Of a stretch of DNA of 6,626 bases, positions 1 to 5,881 are shown one piece after another (positions within the stretch are counted from its first letter, which is position 1; every line of letters begins with the position of its first letter). The position numbers and the translations under genes were made by a program. The notes beneath the pieces are model-generated. The model saw only the letters and a list, made by a program, of their open reading frames with translations, was not told the DNA's origin and did no database searches. Source of the stretch: Euryarchaeota archaeon UBA550 (GTDB lineage: Archaea > Thermoplasmatota > Poseidoniia > Poseidoniales > Poseidoniaceae); NCBI GenBank assembly GCA_002506705.1, contig DAYA01000049.1, positions 2,926-9,551 on the forward strand, read 5' to 3'.

Positions 1-78
1 CAGTGCCTGCTTAATTGTAGAACCTGGTGTCATTTCAATCACATGGTCGTGCTCATGGCCCTTCAGTGCAACCTTCAT
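1..78 (-). CDS. Ubiquitin-like / ThiS-MoaD-type beta-grasp protein (N-terminal 26 residues only)
   Basis: This minus-strand gene starts at ATG 78 and leaves the window at base 1, so only 26 residues are seen. They begin MKVALKGHEHDHVIEM, followed by a TPGSTIKQAL segment. A short basic beta strand, a turn, a second strand ending in E-M, then P-G-S/T-T-hydrophobic is the usual opening of ThiS, MoaD and archaeal SAMP sulfur-carrier/modifier proteins, where the P-G-x-T turn leads into helix 1. Family members are about 65-90 residues and end in Gly-Gly; that end lies outside the window, so conjugation or sulfur-carrier function cannot be confirmed. The His-rich loop (GHEHDH) is unusual and could bind metal, but this is speculation. 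The start is supported by a GGTGA Shine-Dalgarno motif 4 bases upstream and an in-frame TGA seven codons before the ATG. Fold assignment is moderate; substrate or pathway is unknown. Confidence 0.6.
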   Translation of the reverse strand, partial: MKVALKGHEHDHVIEMTPGSTIKQAL

Positions 79-82
79 TGCT

Positions 83-87
83 TCACC
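83..87 (-). promoter_or_regulatory. Shine-Dalgarno site of the beta-grasp gene
   Basis: The minus strand reads GGTGA here, complementary to the 3' end of archaeal 16S rRNA, with 4 bases to the ATG at 78. It is one of only two good Shine-Dalgarno motifs in the window and fixes the start of the partial gene. Confidence 0.55.
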
Positions 88-134
88 CGAGTTACATCAC
101 TCTTATGATGGTCGTGCAGGTGGGCGGCTTGTCA

Positions 135-217
135 GCCGAGATCGCATAGCCCGGTATTGCGGTGGATTCGAAATCCACTGTCCCTTGGACACGGGAGTTC
201 AAATCTCCCTCTCGGCG
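135..217 (+). tRNA. tRNA-Ser (anticodon CGA, reads UCG)
   Basis: The full cloverleaf can be folded by eye. The acceptor stem is 135-141 (GCCGAGA) with 210-216 (TCTCGGC), all seven pairs matched, with U8 at 142. The D stem is GCA/TGC (144-146 with 158-160). The anticodon stem is GTGGA/TCCAC (162-166 and 174-178) around loop TTCGAAA, with anticodon CGA at 169-171. A long variable arm, typical of class II tRNAs (Ser/Leu), forms a stem at 179-183 and 187-191 around CTT. The T stem is GGGAG/CTCCC (193-197 and 205-209) with loop TTCAAAT. The discriminator G217 agrees with serine identity in archaea. No CCA is encoded (CCT follows) and there is no intron. A T-run 30 bases downstream probably ends the transcript. 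Confidence 0.97.
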
Positions 218-429
218 CCTAACTCTTCATCCGTGGTTTGCTCAGATTTTTTTTTCGACAGATCCACGATGTGAGCAACTAAAGCTAAAACCCCCCATCC
301 CGCAACGATTATTGCGGCAATATATCCCCAAAACGATTCACTCTCTGAAAAAATGATTAGCGCAAAAACTGAACATATGATGAAGTCAAGAGAGCCTAAA
401 ACCGCACCAATCAGTTGAGTAATTTTCAC
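199..429 (-). CDS. Small two-helix membrane protein, function unknown
   Basis: The reading frame gives 76 residues. Two hydrophobic stretches at about residues 5-29 and 34-57 look like membrane helices joined by a short acidic turn (SESES). They are followed by a charged tail with KKK at 59-61 and many acidic residues, so the hairpin probably inserts with the tail in the cytoplasm. I recognise no family. The start is GTG at 429; an in-frame TAA five codons upstream leaves no earlier start, and no Shine-Dalgarno motif precedes it, so a leaderless or very short-leader transcript is likely. The stop (199-201) lies inside the T-arm of tRNA-Ser, so the last six codons are antisense to the tRNA. 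The coherent membrane-hairpin pattern argues for a real gene; the tRNA overlap and the lack of a ribosome site argue for caution. Confidence 0.55.
   Translation of the reverse strand: MKITQLIGAVLGSLDFIICSVFALIIFSESESFWGYIAAIIVAGWGVLALVAHIVDLSKKKSEQTTDEELGAEREI
247..255 (+). terminator. T9 tract, probable terminator of tRNA-Ser
   Basis: Nine consecutive T residues on the plus strand lie 30 bases beyond the tRNA 3' end, with no stem-loop in front. Archaeal RNA polymerase terminates at such non-template-strand T-runs without a hairpin. On the opposite strand the same bases encode three lysines (AAA AAA AAA) in the cytoplasmic tail of the small membrane protein, so the tract may serve both roles or the terminator reading may be coincidental. 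Confidence 0.6.
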
Positions 430-522
430 AAAACTACTAAATTAGGCATTGATATCAAACTTGTCAATAATTAGACAGGGATAGTGCGATTTGTTTAACA
501 ACCGCCAAATTAACGAAGAAAC
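430..522. promoter_or_regulatory. Divergent promoter region between two membrane-protein genes
   Basis: This 93-base AT-rich spacer separates two genes transcribed away from each other, so it should hold both promoters. Neither GTG start has a Shine-Dalgarno motif, which suits leaderless transcripts with TATA boxes about 25-35 bases upstream. For the plus gene, TTTGTTTAAC (490-499) is in a plausible position. For the minus gene, the complement of TAATTA around 467-474 and the TTGATATCAA palindrome (449-458) are the only AT-rich candidates. An inverted repeat TGTC-N8-GACA spans 462-477. None of these is strong enough to call individually. Confidence 0.35.
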
Positions 523-1068
523 GTGAATCTCGAGACCGCCGCCCAGTTAGGAGAAATGTTGGGTGGCTTAGCAATTGTATTTACTCTGCTATTCGGTCTA
601 CGTCAAGTTATGGAAGTAAATCGTAATAGAAGGTATGAGATTTCTCAAACAATTGCAAATTCCCTGGAAAACCCACTCGTGCAGAGAGGTTTTGCGACAT
701 TTGGTTCGGTTGTGACTAAGGATATGTCTCCCGAGGAACTAATGGGATTGACTAGGGAGCAAAAGGATGCTACAAACGCTGTAATTGTATTGATGGCAAA
801 CCATGCAGTAATGACATATAATCGAAATCTCTCTTTTGATATTGTATATTCATTTTACAAGGGATATCTTACCTTGATCGGCCCTAGTATGAGGAGAATG
901 ATGGAGATGGTAGAGTACGGATATTCTATGGCTGAACAAAGTGCAATCACAATGGAGGAAGGAATGGGGACGTTCCATTGGGTAATCTGGCTCCTTGACA
1001 GGCTAGAAGAGCATGAATCTCCCGAGCAGTTCAAGCCTCATCTCAATCAGACAAATTGGAAACCCTAA
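523..1068 (+). CDS. Membrane-anchored protein of unknown function (181 residues)
   Basis: The protein has one clear hydrophobic segment near the N terminus (about residues 9-28, containing GEMLGGLAIVFTLLFGL), followed by Q-V-M-E-V-N-R-N-R-R and then a soluble, mainly helical domain of about 145 residues. The arrangement of a short N-terminus, a G-E-hydrophobic-G-G-hydrophobic helix, L-x-Q-V and then an Asn/Arg-rich patch resembles a widespread, uncharacterised group of marine bacterial proteins with an N-terminal anchor of the type GEhhGAhAVhhTLhYL followed by QhRxNT. I rely on memory for that resemblance. The soluble part has methionine-rich helices (RRMMEMV) and a W-V-I-W-L-L-D-R-L segment near residues 153-161; no catalytic motif is visible. 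The start is GTG 523 without a Shine-Dalgarno motif. The gene shares its upstream spacer with the divergent 76-residue membrane protein, and the MFS gene follows on the same strand after a gap containing its own TATA-like box. Confidence 0.8.
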   Translation: MNLETAAQLGEMLGGLAIVFTLLFGLRQVMEVNRNRRYEISQTIANSLENPLVQRGFATFGSVVTKDMSPEELMGLTREQKDATNAVIVLMANHAVMTYNRNLSFDIVYSFYKGYLTLIGPSMRRMMEMVEYGYSMAEQSAITMEEGMGTFHWVIWLLDRLEEHESPEQFKPHLNQTNWKP

Positions 1069-1081
1069 ATCTCAAACCACC

Positions 1082-1089
1082 TATATTAA
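1082..1089 (+). promoter_or_regulatory. TATA-like box of the MFS transporter gene
   Basis: TATATTAA lies 13 bases after the preceding stop codon. A start of transcription about 25 bases further on would fall near 1110. That is downstream of the TTG at 1103 and gives a leader of roughly 40 bases to the ATG at 1151. No convincing BRE purine motif stands upstream, so this is a positional match only. Confidence 0.4.
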
Positions 1090-1130
1090 CACCCTATCAT
1101 AATTGAAAGCCGGCGATAAGTATTTGTCCG

Positions 1131-1144
1131 CCTTTTGCAAAAGG
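1131..1144. repeat. 14-bp perfect palindrome in the MFS gene leader
   Basis: CCTTTTGCAAAAGG reads the same on both strands and sits 6 bases before the ATG at 1151. As DNA it could be a dimeric regulator site just downstream of the inferred transcription start. As RNA it could form a 5-bp stem with a 4-base loop that covers the AGGA (1142-1145), the only ribosome-site candidate. Either reading is inference. Confidence 0.45.
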
Positions 1145-1150
1145 ACCTCC

Positions 1151-2467
1151 ATGCAAGCCAATATGAAGGACAGCAAGTTTGCAAGAATCGGCACACTGTG
1201 CGCAATGTATTTCTCGCAAGGTATTCCTTGGTTTTTCGTAGCAACCGCACTGGTTACATTCCTAGTTGATGAAGGTCAAATGACCGACGATGAGAAAGTG
1301 ATTTTGATAGGAATGGGTATGCTTCCATGGATGATTGGAAAACTATTCCTTGGCCCACTAATCGACCGATTCCAATTCAGGTCAATGGGTAAGAGAAGGC
1401 CTTGGGTAATGATTTCTCAACTTGGTATGGCAGCAACTATTGCTGCGTTCTTATTGATTGATGACCCCGGAGAGGATTTAGAAACGCTAGGTTTGTTTTT
1501 CTTGATTCACAATATTTTCGCTGCACTCCAAGACGTGGCTTCTGATGCATTAGCGGTCGAAGTACTCCACGAGGAAGAAATTCCGATTGCCAACGGATTG
1601 ATGTTCGTAGCAAAAGGATTCGGAGCAATGTTCGCAGTGATTGTGCTTGGTGGCGTGTTACTAGACTCTGGATTCCAAGCAGCATTGTTGGTTCAACTTC
1701 CTGTTCTTCTGTTGCTATTGTTGATTCCAATATTGGTTAAGGAAACTGAAGATGATAAGCGATTCCCATGGAGCGAGGGAACCGCTACACAGGAAGACAT
1801 TCCAACCGAGCAAATGAAACTAGGTGAAATAGTAAACGGATTCAAAAATGCAGTTTCTGACACCTCCGCAAAATGGGCATTATTACTCTGCACAATTATG
1901 TGGATAGGAGGAGGAATGGGTACAGGCTTAGGAATAATCGACTTCCAATGGGAATTCCTATTCGTGGATGAATTAGATTGGGATGCTGATAAATTCCTAG
2001 ACACAAAGGGAGGCCCAATCATTCTTTCAACAATGCTTGGTTTCCTAATTGGAGGATTCCTCGGAACACGGTTTGGAAGCCGTGACACCTTGTTCTATGC
2101 AGTAATTTCTGGAACCGTATTGACAGTATTATGGTCTGGAGCAAGGAGCCAATGGGAAAGCGAATCTTTCATGAGAACTGCTTGGATGTTCTGGACATTT
2201 GTTTGGGCAATAGTCGGAGCAAACCTGTTGGCATTGCTAATGTCTCTTACAACAAAGGACTTGGGAGGTACACAATTTTCCATCTACATGACCCTTGTGA
2301 ACGTTGGAGCGTTTGCAGGAAATGCTCTATCACCTCGAATCTTGGATGCCTTTGATGGAAGCTTCCCTAACCTATTCCTAGCAGGTGCTGCTTTCCAAGC
2401 AATAATTATTCTAGTTCTTTTGAAGATCAAAGTCGAGCAACCTGAAATCTCGATTGAGGCTGAATGA
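1151..2467 (+). CDS. AmpG/SLC33-like major facilitator transporter
   Basis: This is an integral membrane permease with about 12 hydrophobic segments, split six and six by a charged loop (K-E-T-E-D-D through roughly 45 residues). Counting from ATG 1151 it has 438 residues, the usual MFS size. AmpG/PAT-like features are YFSQGIPWFF in helix 1, a motif-A equivalent GPLIDRF ending in GKRRPW after helix 2, QDVASDALAVEVL in helix 4, and TKDLGGTQFSIYMTLVNVG in helix 11. Characterised relatives carry muropeptides (AmpG) or acetyl-CoA (SLC33). An archaeon without murein makes the first unlikely, so the substrate is unknown. An in-frame TTG at 1103 would add 16 residues (MKAGDKYLSAFCKRTS), but it lies upstream of the expected transcription start and those residues look unlike the family. 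ATG 1151 is preceded by AGGA with 5 bases spacing; ATG 1163 is a second possibility. The gene converges on the 588-residue nuclease gene with abutting stop codons. Confidence 0.9.
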   Translation: MQANMKDSKFARIGTLCAMYFSQGIPWFFVATALVTFLVDEGQMTDDEKVILIGMGMLPWMIGKLFLGPLIDRFQFRSMGKRRPWVMISQLGMAATIAAFLLIDDPGEDLETLGLFFLIHNIFAALQDVASDALAVEVLHEEEIPIANGLMFVAKGFGAMFAVIVLGGVLLDSGFQAALLVQLPVLLLLLLIPILVKETEDDKRFPWSEGTATQEDIPTEQMKLGEIVNGFKNAVSDTSAKWALLLCTIMWIGGGMGTGLGIIDFQWEFLFVDELDWDADKFLDTKGGPIILSTMLGFLIGGFLGTRFGSRDTLFYAVISGTVLTVLWSGARSQWESESFMRTAWMFWTFVWAIVGANLLALLMSLTTKDLGGTQFSIYMTLVNVGAFAGNALSPRILDAFDGSFPNLFLAGAAFQAIIILVLLKIKVEQPEISIEAE

Positions 2468-4234
2468 TTAGTCCCCTGCTCTAGAGATAACGTGGATTGT
2501 GCTGCCTTTCTCGAGGTTAGCCTTCACGTCTATTGCCCATGCGTCAAGCGAGACGTTGAGAATTGCAACCTCATCGCCTTGCTGCAAAGTATTGTAGATG
2601 CTTGGCCAAGAATTATCCCAACCTTCTACCGTTACTCGACTTGTTTCATCTAGCAATACCAATCCTTTACGAGCCCATGGCTTGCCGTTCTTTCCAATAC
2701 CAGACTTGAATGTGGTATATGCAACTCTGCCTACTATGTTCCAGCGAGCTCTAAAATCGAACAAACCAATATCTCCTTCTTCGCTTGATTCTGCTTTTTC
2801 AACCCTGGCATAGGGATCTACTTTCATTTGCAATTCGCCTTTCCAATTTGTTGATGGTACAACGTCGACAAGCCTCACTGTATCGCCTTTCTGGATATTT
2901 TTCGAGTAAGTAAGCACCCCTTCACTTTCCTCTGCAACAATTCTGACAAAGGCGAATCCTCCGTCTTTTTCTATTGTGATATTTGGTGCTTTATCGGGCA
3001 CATTGGTGACACTGAATACTTCTGCAAAAATGCTGACTCTTGGCACTAAATCTGCAAATGCAGTCAAATCATACTCTTTCAGGTCACCAGGTGGTTGATG
3101 GACACCTCCACTCGGGAGGTCATCATCACCTGTACCGTTCGGACATAGTGCAGACCAGTCACAGGTAGCACACCTAGACTCATTTGGGTCTTCGGTTTTC
3201 ACACCGCCTTCACCATAGCCCCTGAGGGCTCTTGGGATTGGTGGGCAATCTTCGATTGTAACTTCTGTACCTTTTATTTCATGCCACAGGTCATTCAGTT
3301 TCTGTTCTAAGAGTTCTATTTCTTCTGCATTTGGAACCGGTACTTCTTTTCTGACTCCTACTCCCAAATACCATACTTCGAGCGCTGCTGGAATCTGACC
3401 TTCATGGGTTATTGACCACAGCATTGCATAGATTCTCAGTTGTTCGACATAGTTTCCACTTCTGTCTCCTCCACCTCTGCTTGCTTTTAGATCCATAATT
3501 CTAATTCGCCCACCATGACGGTAAACCAAATCATATTCTCCTTGGAACCAGTGCTCTGGATGAACTGCATTTAGCGAGAACTGTGGAGCATCTGGGTCAA
3601 CAAACCAAGGCCTAGCAATTTCCCAAGCCTCGACGAGTCTGCATTCTCCAGATCTCGCAAGTGGGTGACTTCCATCTTTCTTGCGACCATCAGGAGCAGG
3701 AATTACAAATCTCTTGCCTTCACGCCATTCAGTTAATTCTGAGGCCGAAATTGTATTCCTGCAATCCATGACCTCATCCATGTGCATTCTCAAAGCTGTT
3801 ACACACATATCACGGTATACATCCATGTCGTAATCATGCCAATTACCAGATTTTCTGGCATCTTTGGACCACTCCTCATGCATCTCATCTCTAATCTTTG
3901 GCCAGTGTACGTATACTCTAGACTCACACCAACCTAGGAAATCATCAGGCAATTCATCGTCAAAAAGAGGGAGTAAATTGTCAGCTCCGTTTTTCATTAC
4001 ATCAAGAGGAGCATTGGGGAAAACAAGCCCAGGAGATTCCATCAAAACCCTGCAAACACATTCTTCTACAGCCCTTCCAAGGAATAGTGGTGGAGTCTGA
4101 GGGAATTTCAATCGCATTTTATTTTGATAATACCAAAGCCTTGGACAGTCTTCCCAAGTATTTGCTTGAGAGGCAGATAGCCTGTTGAATCGACCAACTT
4201 CGTCAGTCTCGGGGTCTGCACTCCTCACCGGCAT
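2468..4234 (-). CDS. RecB/Cas4/AddB-type PD-(D/E)XK nuclease fused to OB-fold domains (588 residues)
   Basis: The N-terminal half is a RecB-family exonuclease domain: RLSASQANTWEDCPRLWYY (residues 18-36), G53-x3-E57 where the family usually has G-x3-H, GEYD (232-235, motif II Asp), IMDLK (246-250, motif III D248-x-K250) and Q265-x3-Y269. C30 with C355-x2-C358-x5-C364 reproduces the four-cysteine layout that holds a [4Fe-4S] cluster in AddB, Cas4 and Dna2; C330 is an additional Cys. The C-terminal 190 residues look like two OB folds (about 397-478 and 495-586). The second contains G-K-P-W-A-R-K-G-L-V-L-L-D-E-T-S-R-V-T-V, a pattern close to RPA/SSB OB strands. No helicase motifs are present. 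The inferred role is single-strand or end-directed DNA processing in repair or replication, with OB domains binding ssDNA. It is a paralog of the gene upstream, 28 bases away, and no Shine-Dalgarno motif precedes the ATG, so it is probably translated from the same transcript. Confidence 0.88.
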   Translation of the reverse strand: MPVRSADPETDEVGRFNRLSASQANTWEDCPRLWYYQNKMRLKFPQTPPLFLGRAVEECVCRVLMESPGLVFPNAPLDVMKNGADNLLPLFDDELPDDFLGWCESRVYVHWPKIRDEMHEEWSKDARKSGNWHDYDMDVYRDMCVTALRMHMDEVMDCRNTISASELTEWREGKRFVIPAPDGRKKDGSHPLARSGECRLVEAWEIARPWFVDPDAPQFSLNAVHPEHWFQGEYDLVYRHGGRIRIMDLKASRGGGDRSGNYVEQLRIYAMLWSITHEGQIPAALEVWYLGVGVRKEVPVPNAEEIELLEQKLNDLWHEIKGTEVTIEDCPPIPRALRGYGEGGVKTEDPNESRCATCDWSALCPNGTGDDDLPSGGVHQPPGDLKEYDLTAFADLVPRVSIFAEVFSVTNVPDKAPNITIEKDGGFAFVRIVAEESEGVLTYSKNIQKGDTVRLVDVVPSTNWKGELQMKVDPYARVEKAESSEEGDIGLFDFRARWNIVGRVAYTTFKSGIGKNGKPWARKGLVLLDETSRVTVEGWDNSWPSIYNTLQQGDEVAILNVSLDAWAIDVKANLEKGSTIHVISRAGD

Positions 4235-4262
4235 GATTGGTTAAGCCGTGAATGGAGTCTAT

Positions 4263-5867
4263 TCAAGCCTTCGATTTGATTTCGATTCTAGTTGTTCTGG
4301 AATCAATCCTGAGTTGAACCAATCCTTCTCTCCATCCTAGCTCTGCAGATGTGATCTTAATTTCGCAACCGGGACTTATTGATAGGAGTGTGCCGTTAAT
4401 CGCAGACCCAAAGGCAACGACTTCAGCAACCCTATCCCCATCCCAAAGATGGAATGACAGCATCGACCATGGTCTCCCATCACTTCTTTTACCGTCCCTC
4501 TTCGAACAAGATAAGACAACACCTTGGACATTTGCTTTGGTTCTTAGCATTCCCATTCTTGTAAGTTCGAGTTCGGATTCTACCTCGATGGATGAGGATT
4601 CGTCGAGATACAGTCTAGGCTGGCCTCTCCAAACACCGGGAAGTGCACCAACGATTATGACATCGTCCTGCGGCGAATCGTGCATAGAAGGATATGCGTT
4701 GGGTTGGCTTTCTTCTAGAGTTACCATCTTGTCCCCTGCTTTGATCATTGCACCTAATACAGGCTCACCATAATGATTCGGCAATGGTCCCCAAGCGCCT
4801 TGCAGTCTACCTTTGACATTCACTCTTGACGGAATTGCGGATAATGGCTCGCAAGGCATACTGATTTTTGGAGCTGAATGCTCTACATCTGATATTGAAC
4901 ACCAAAAACATCCACCTGCCTCACCATCACATGGTGAATCTAGAGGGAATTGATTGTCCGTACTCCATCCTTTCATTCTGTCGTGGATACTTCTGTATTC
5001 ACTGGTTGTCATTGGGTTAACATCGATAATTTTCCTCAACCCATTCGTTAGATACCAACCTTCCAAGCCATCGCATTTTGTATCATGAGTTTCATTCCAC
5101 AACCACGCATAGAAATTCAACTGACCAGACAGTGATGTTGCGAATTTACCCGCACCATCCCCCATTTTTATGTCCACAATACGAGTTCTGCCATCCCATC
5201 TTAGCACTAGGTCACACTCACCAGCAGCCCATTTGTCTGGATGGTACATTCTCTGTGGCTCTGGGTTTCTTGGGTCCTTTACCCAAGGACGTGCGATTTC
5301 CCAAGCATCTTGCCAAGTGATTTCTTTGGCAAACTCATGAGGCTCATCTTTCCAAGAAATCATGCTGTTTGCTTTTTCTGGTTGAGTAAAATGCGGAGGA
5401 GAATCCCAGCAAGGAGCGGGAATGTCGAATTCATGGACTCCACCGCCAGCATCGTAACAGGCTTGTACTTCCTCTAATTGCAGAGAGATTCCATTTCGCA
5501 ACATTTGGGAAACTAACTCCAAATCAAACGATTCATCAAAGTCCCCTCTAGACCACATTGCTTCGTCAAATACGGCTCTTCCATTCTCTAGAGCTTCTTG
5601 GGCATGGAATTCGATTAAACTCTCAGCCCAACTTCGCAACTCCTCTATAGAATTGACAACAGGAGCCCTTTTCATGAGTATTGAACAAAATGAATCCTCG
5701 ACTTCAATACCCATTACTTGATGAGGAGACAATGGTCCTCTCAAACCAATTCTGTAATTCAAAAACCACTGCTTTTCACATCTCTGAAAGGTTGTGAGTG
5801 ATGATGCTGAAAGTCTGCCTCTCGCCCTACCAATAGATTGGGCTTCTGGAGGCACCTGGGCTGGCAT
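4263..5867 (-). CDS. Paralogous RecB/Cas4-type PD-(D/E)XK nuclease with OB-fold tail (534 residues)
   Basis: This paralog keeps the same order and even the same spacing at the N terminus: RLSAS at 18-22, C30, G53 and E57 fall at identical residue numbers in both proteins. Catalytic candidates are GECD (216-219), IVDIK (230-234, D232-x-K234) and Q249-x3-Y253, followed by WLWNETHD, which matches WSITHE of the sister. Both share an AWEIARPW block before motif II (188-195 here). The cluster cysteines differ: C313-x6-C320-x2-C323, with no Cys at the usual last position. The C-terminal half holds a divergent beta-rich region (about 347-430) and an RPA-like OB segment (about 443-530, with G-R-P-W and A-E-V-V-A-F). 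Role as for its sister: a DNA nuclease with ssDNA-binding domains, by inference. It starts at ATG 5867, 12 bases after the rli1 stop, with a strong GAGGTG Shine-Dalgarno motif, so it is co-transcribed with rli1. Confidence 0.87.
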   Translation of the reverse strand: MPAQVPPEAQSIGRARGRLSASSLTTFQRCEKQWFLNYRIGLRGPLSPHQVMGIEVEDSFCSILMKRAPVVNSIEELRSWAESLIEFHAQEALENGRAVFDEAMWSRGDFDESFDLELVSQMLRNGISLQLEEVQACYDAGGGVHEFDIPAPCWDSPPHFTQPEKANSMISWKDEPHEFAKEITWQDAWEIARPWVKDPRNPEPQRMYHPDKWAAGECDLVLRWDGRTRIVDIKMGDGAGKFATSLSGQLNFYAWLWNETHDTKCDGLEGWYLTNGLRKIIDVNPMTTSEYRSIHDRMKGWSTDNQFPLDSPCDGEAGGCFWCSISDVEHSAPKISMPCEPLSAIPSRVNVKGRLQGAWGPLPNHYGEPVLGAMIKAGDKMVTLEESQPNAYPSMHDSPQDDVIIVGALPGVWRGQPRLYLDESSSIEVESELELTRMGMLRTKANVQGVVLSCSKRDGKRSDGRPWSMLSFHLWDGDRVAEVVAFGSAINGTLLSISPGCEIKITSAELGWREGLVQLRIDSRTTRIEIKSKA

Positions 5868-5875
5868 GTTTACAA

Positions 5876-5881
5876 CACCTC
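5876..5881 (-). promoter_or_regulatory. Shine-Dalgarno site overlapping the rli1 stop codon
   Basis: The minus strand reads GAGGTG, 8 bases before ATG 5867, and its first two bases are the last two bases of the rli1 TGA stop. A terminating ribosome would sit over this site, which suggests translational coupling between rli1 and the first nuclease. Confidence 0.7.

Noticed and set aside
135..217. tRNA-Ser as an integration site of a mobile element
   Set aside because: No second copy of the tRNA 3' end, no integrase and no foreign-looking cargo are seen in the window.
162..356. A 64-residue plus-strand frame
   Set aside because: It begins inside tRNA-Ser and runs through the T9 tract; composition is proline- and arginine-rich without pattern, and it opposes the more protein-like 76-residue frame.
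449..477. TTGATATCAA palindrome and TGTC-N8-GACA inverted repeat as operators
   Set aside because: Both are short, and such matches are expected by chance in AT-rich spacer; kept only as notes within the divergent promoter region.
1103..1150. TTG 1103 as start of the transporter
   Set aside because: It lies only about 18 bases from the TATA-like box, upstream of the expected transcription start, and the added 16 residues include the palindrome and do not resemble an MFS N terminus.
1693..2088. A 131-residue minus-strand frame inside the transporter gene
   Set aside because: It is an antisense shadow of a well-supported membrane protein, with no ribosome site and low-complexity Ser/Asn/Pro content.
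4351..4773. A 140-residue plus-strand frame inside the 534-residue nuclease
   Set aside because: It is antisense to the OB-fold region of a gene with clear family motifs, and shows no recognisable domain.
2468..5867. The two nucleases as CRISPR Cas4 proteins
   Set aside because: They share nuclease motifs and cysteines with Cas4 but are more than twice the usual Cas4 length, carry OB-like tails, and no repeats, cas1 or cas2 are seen.
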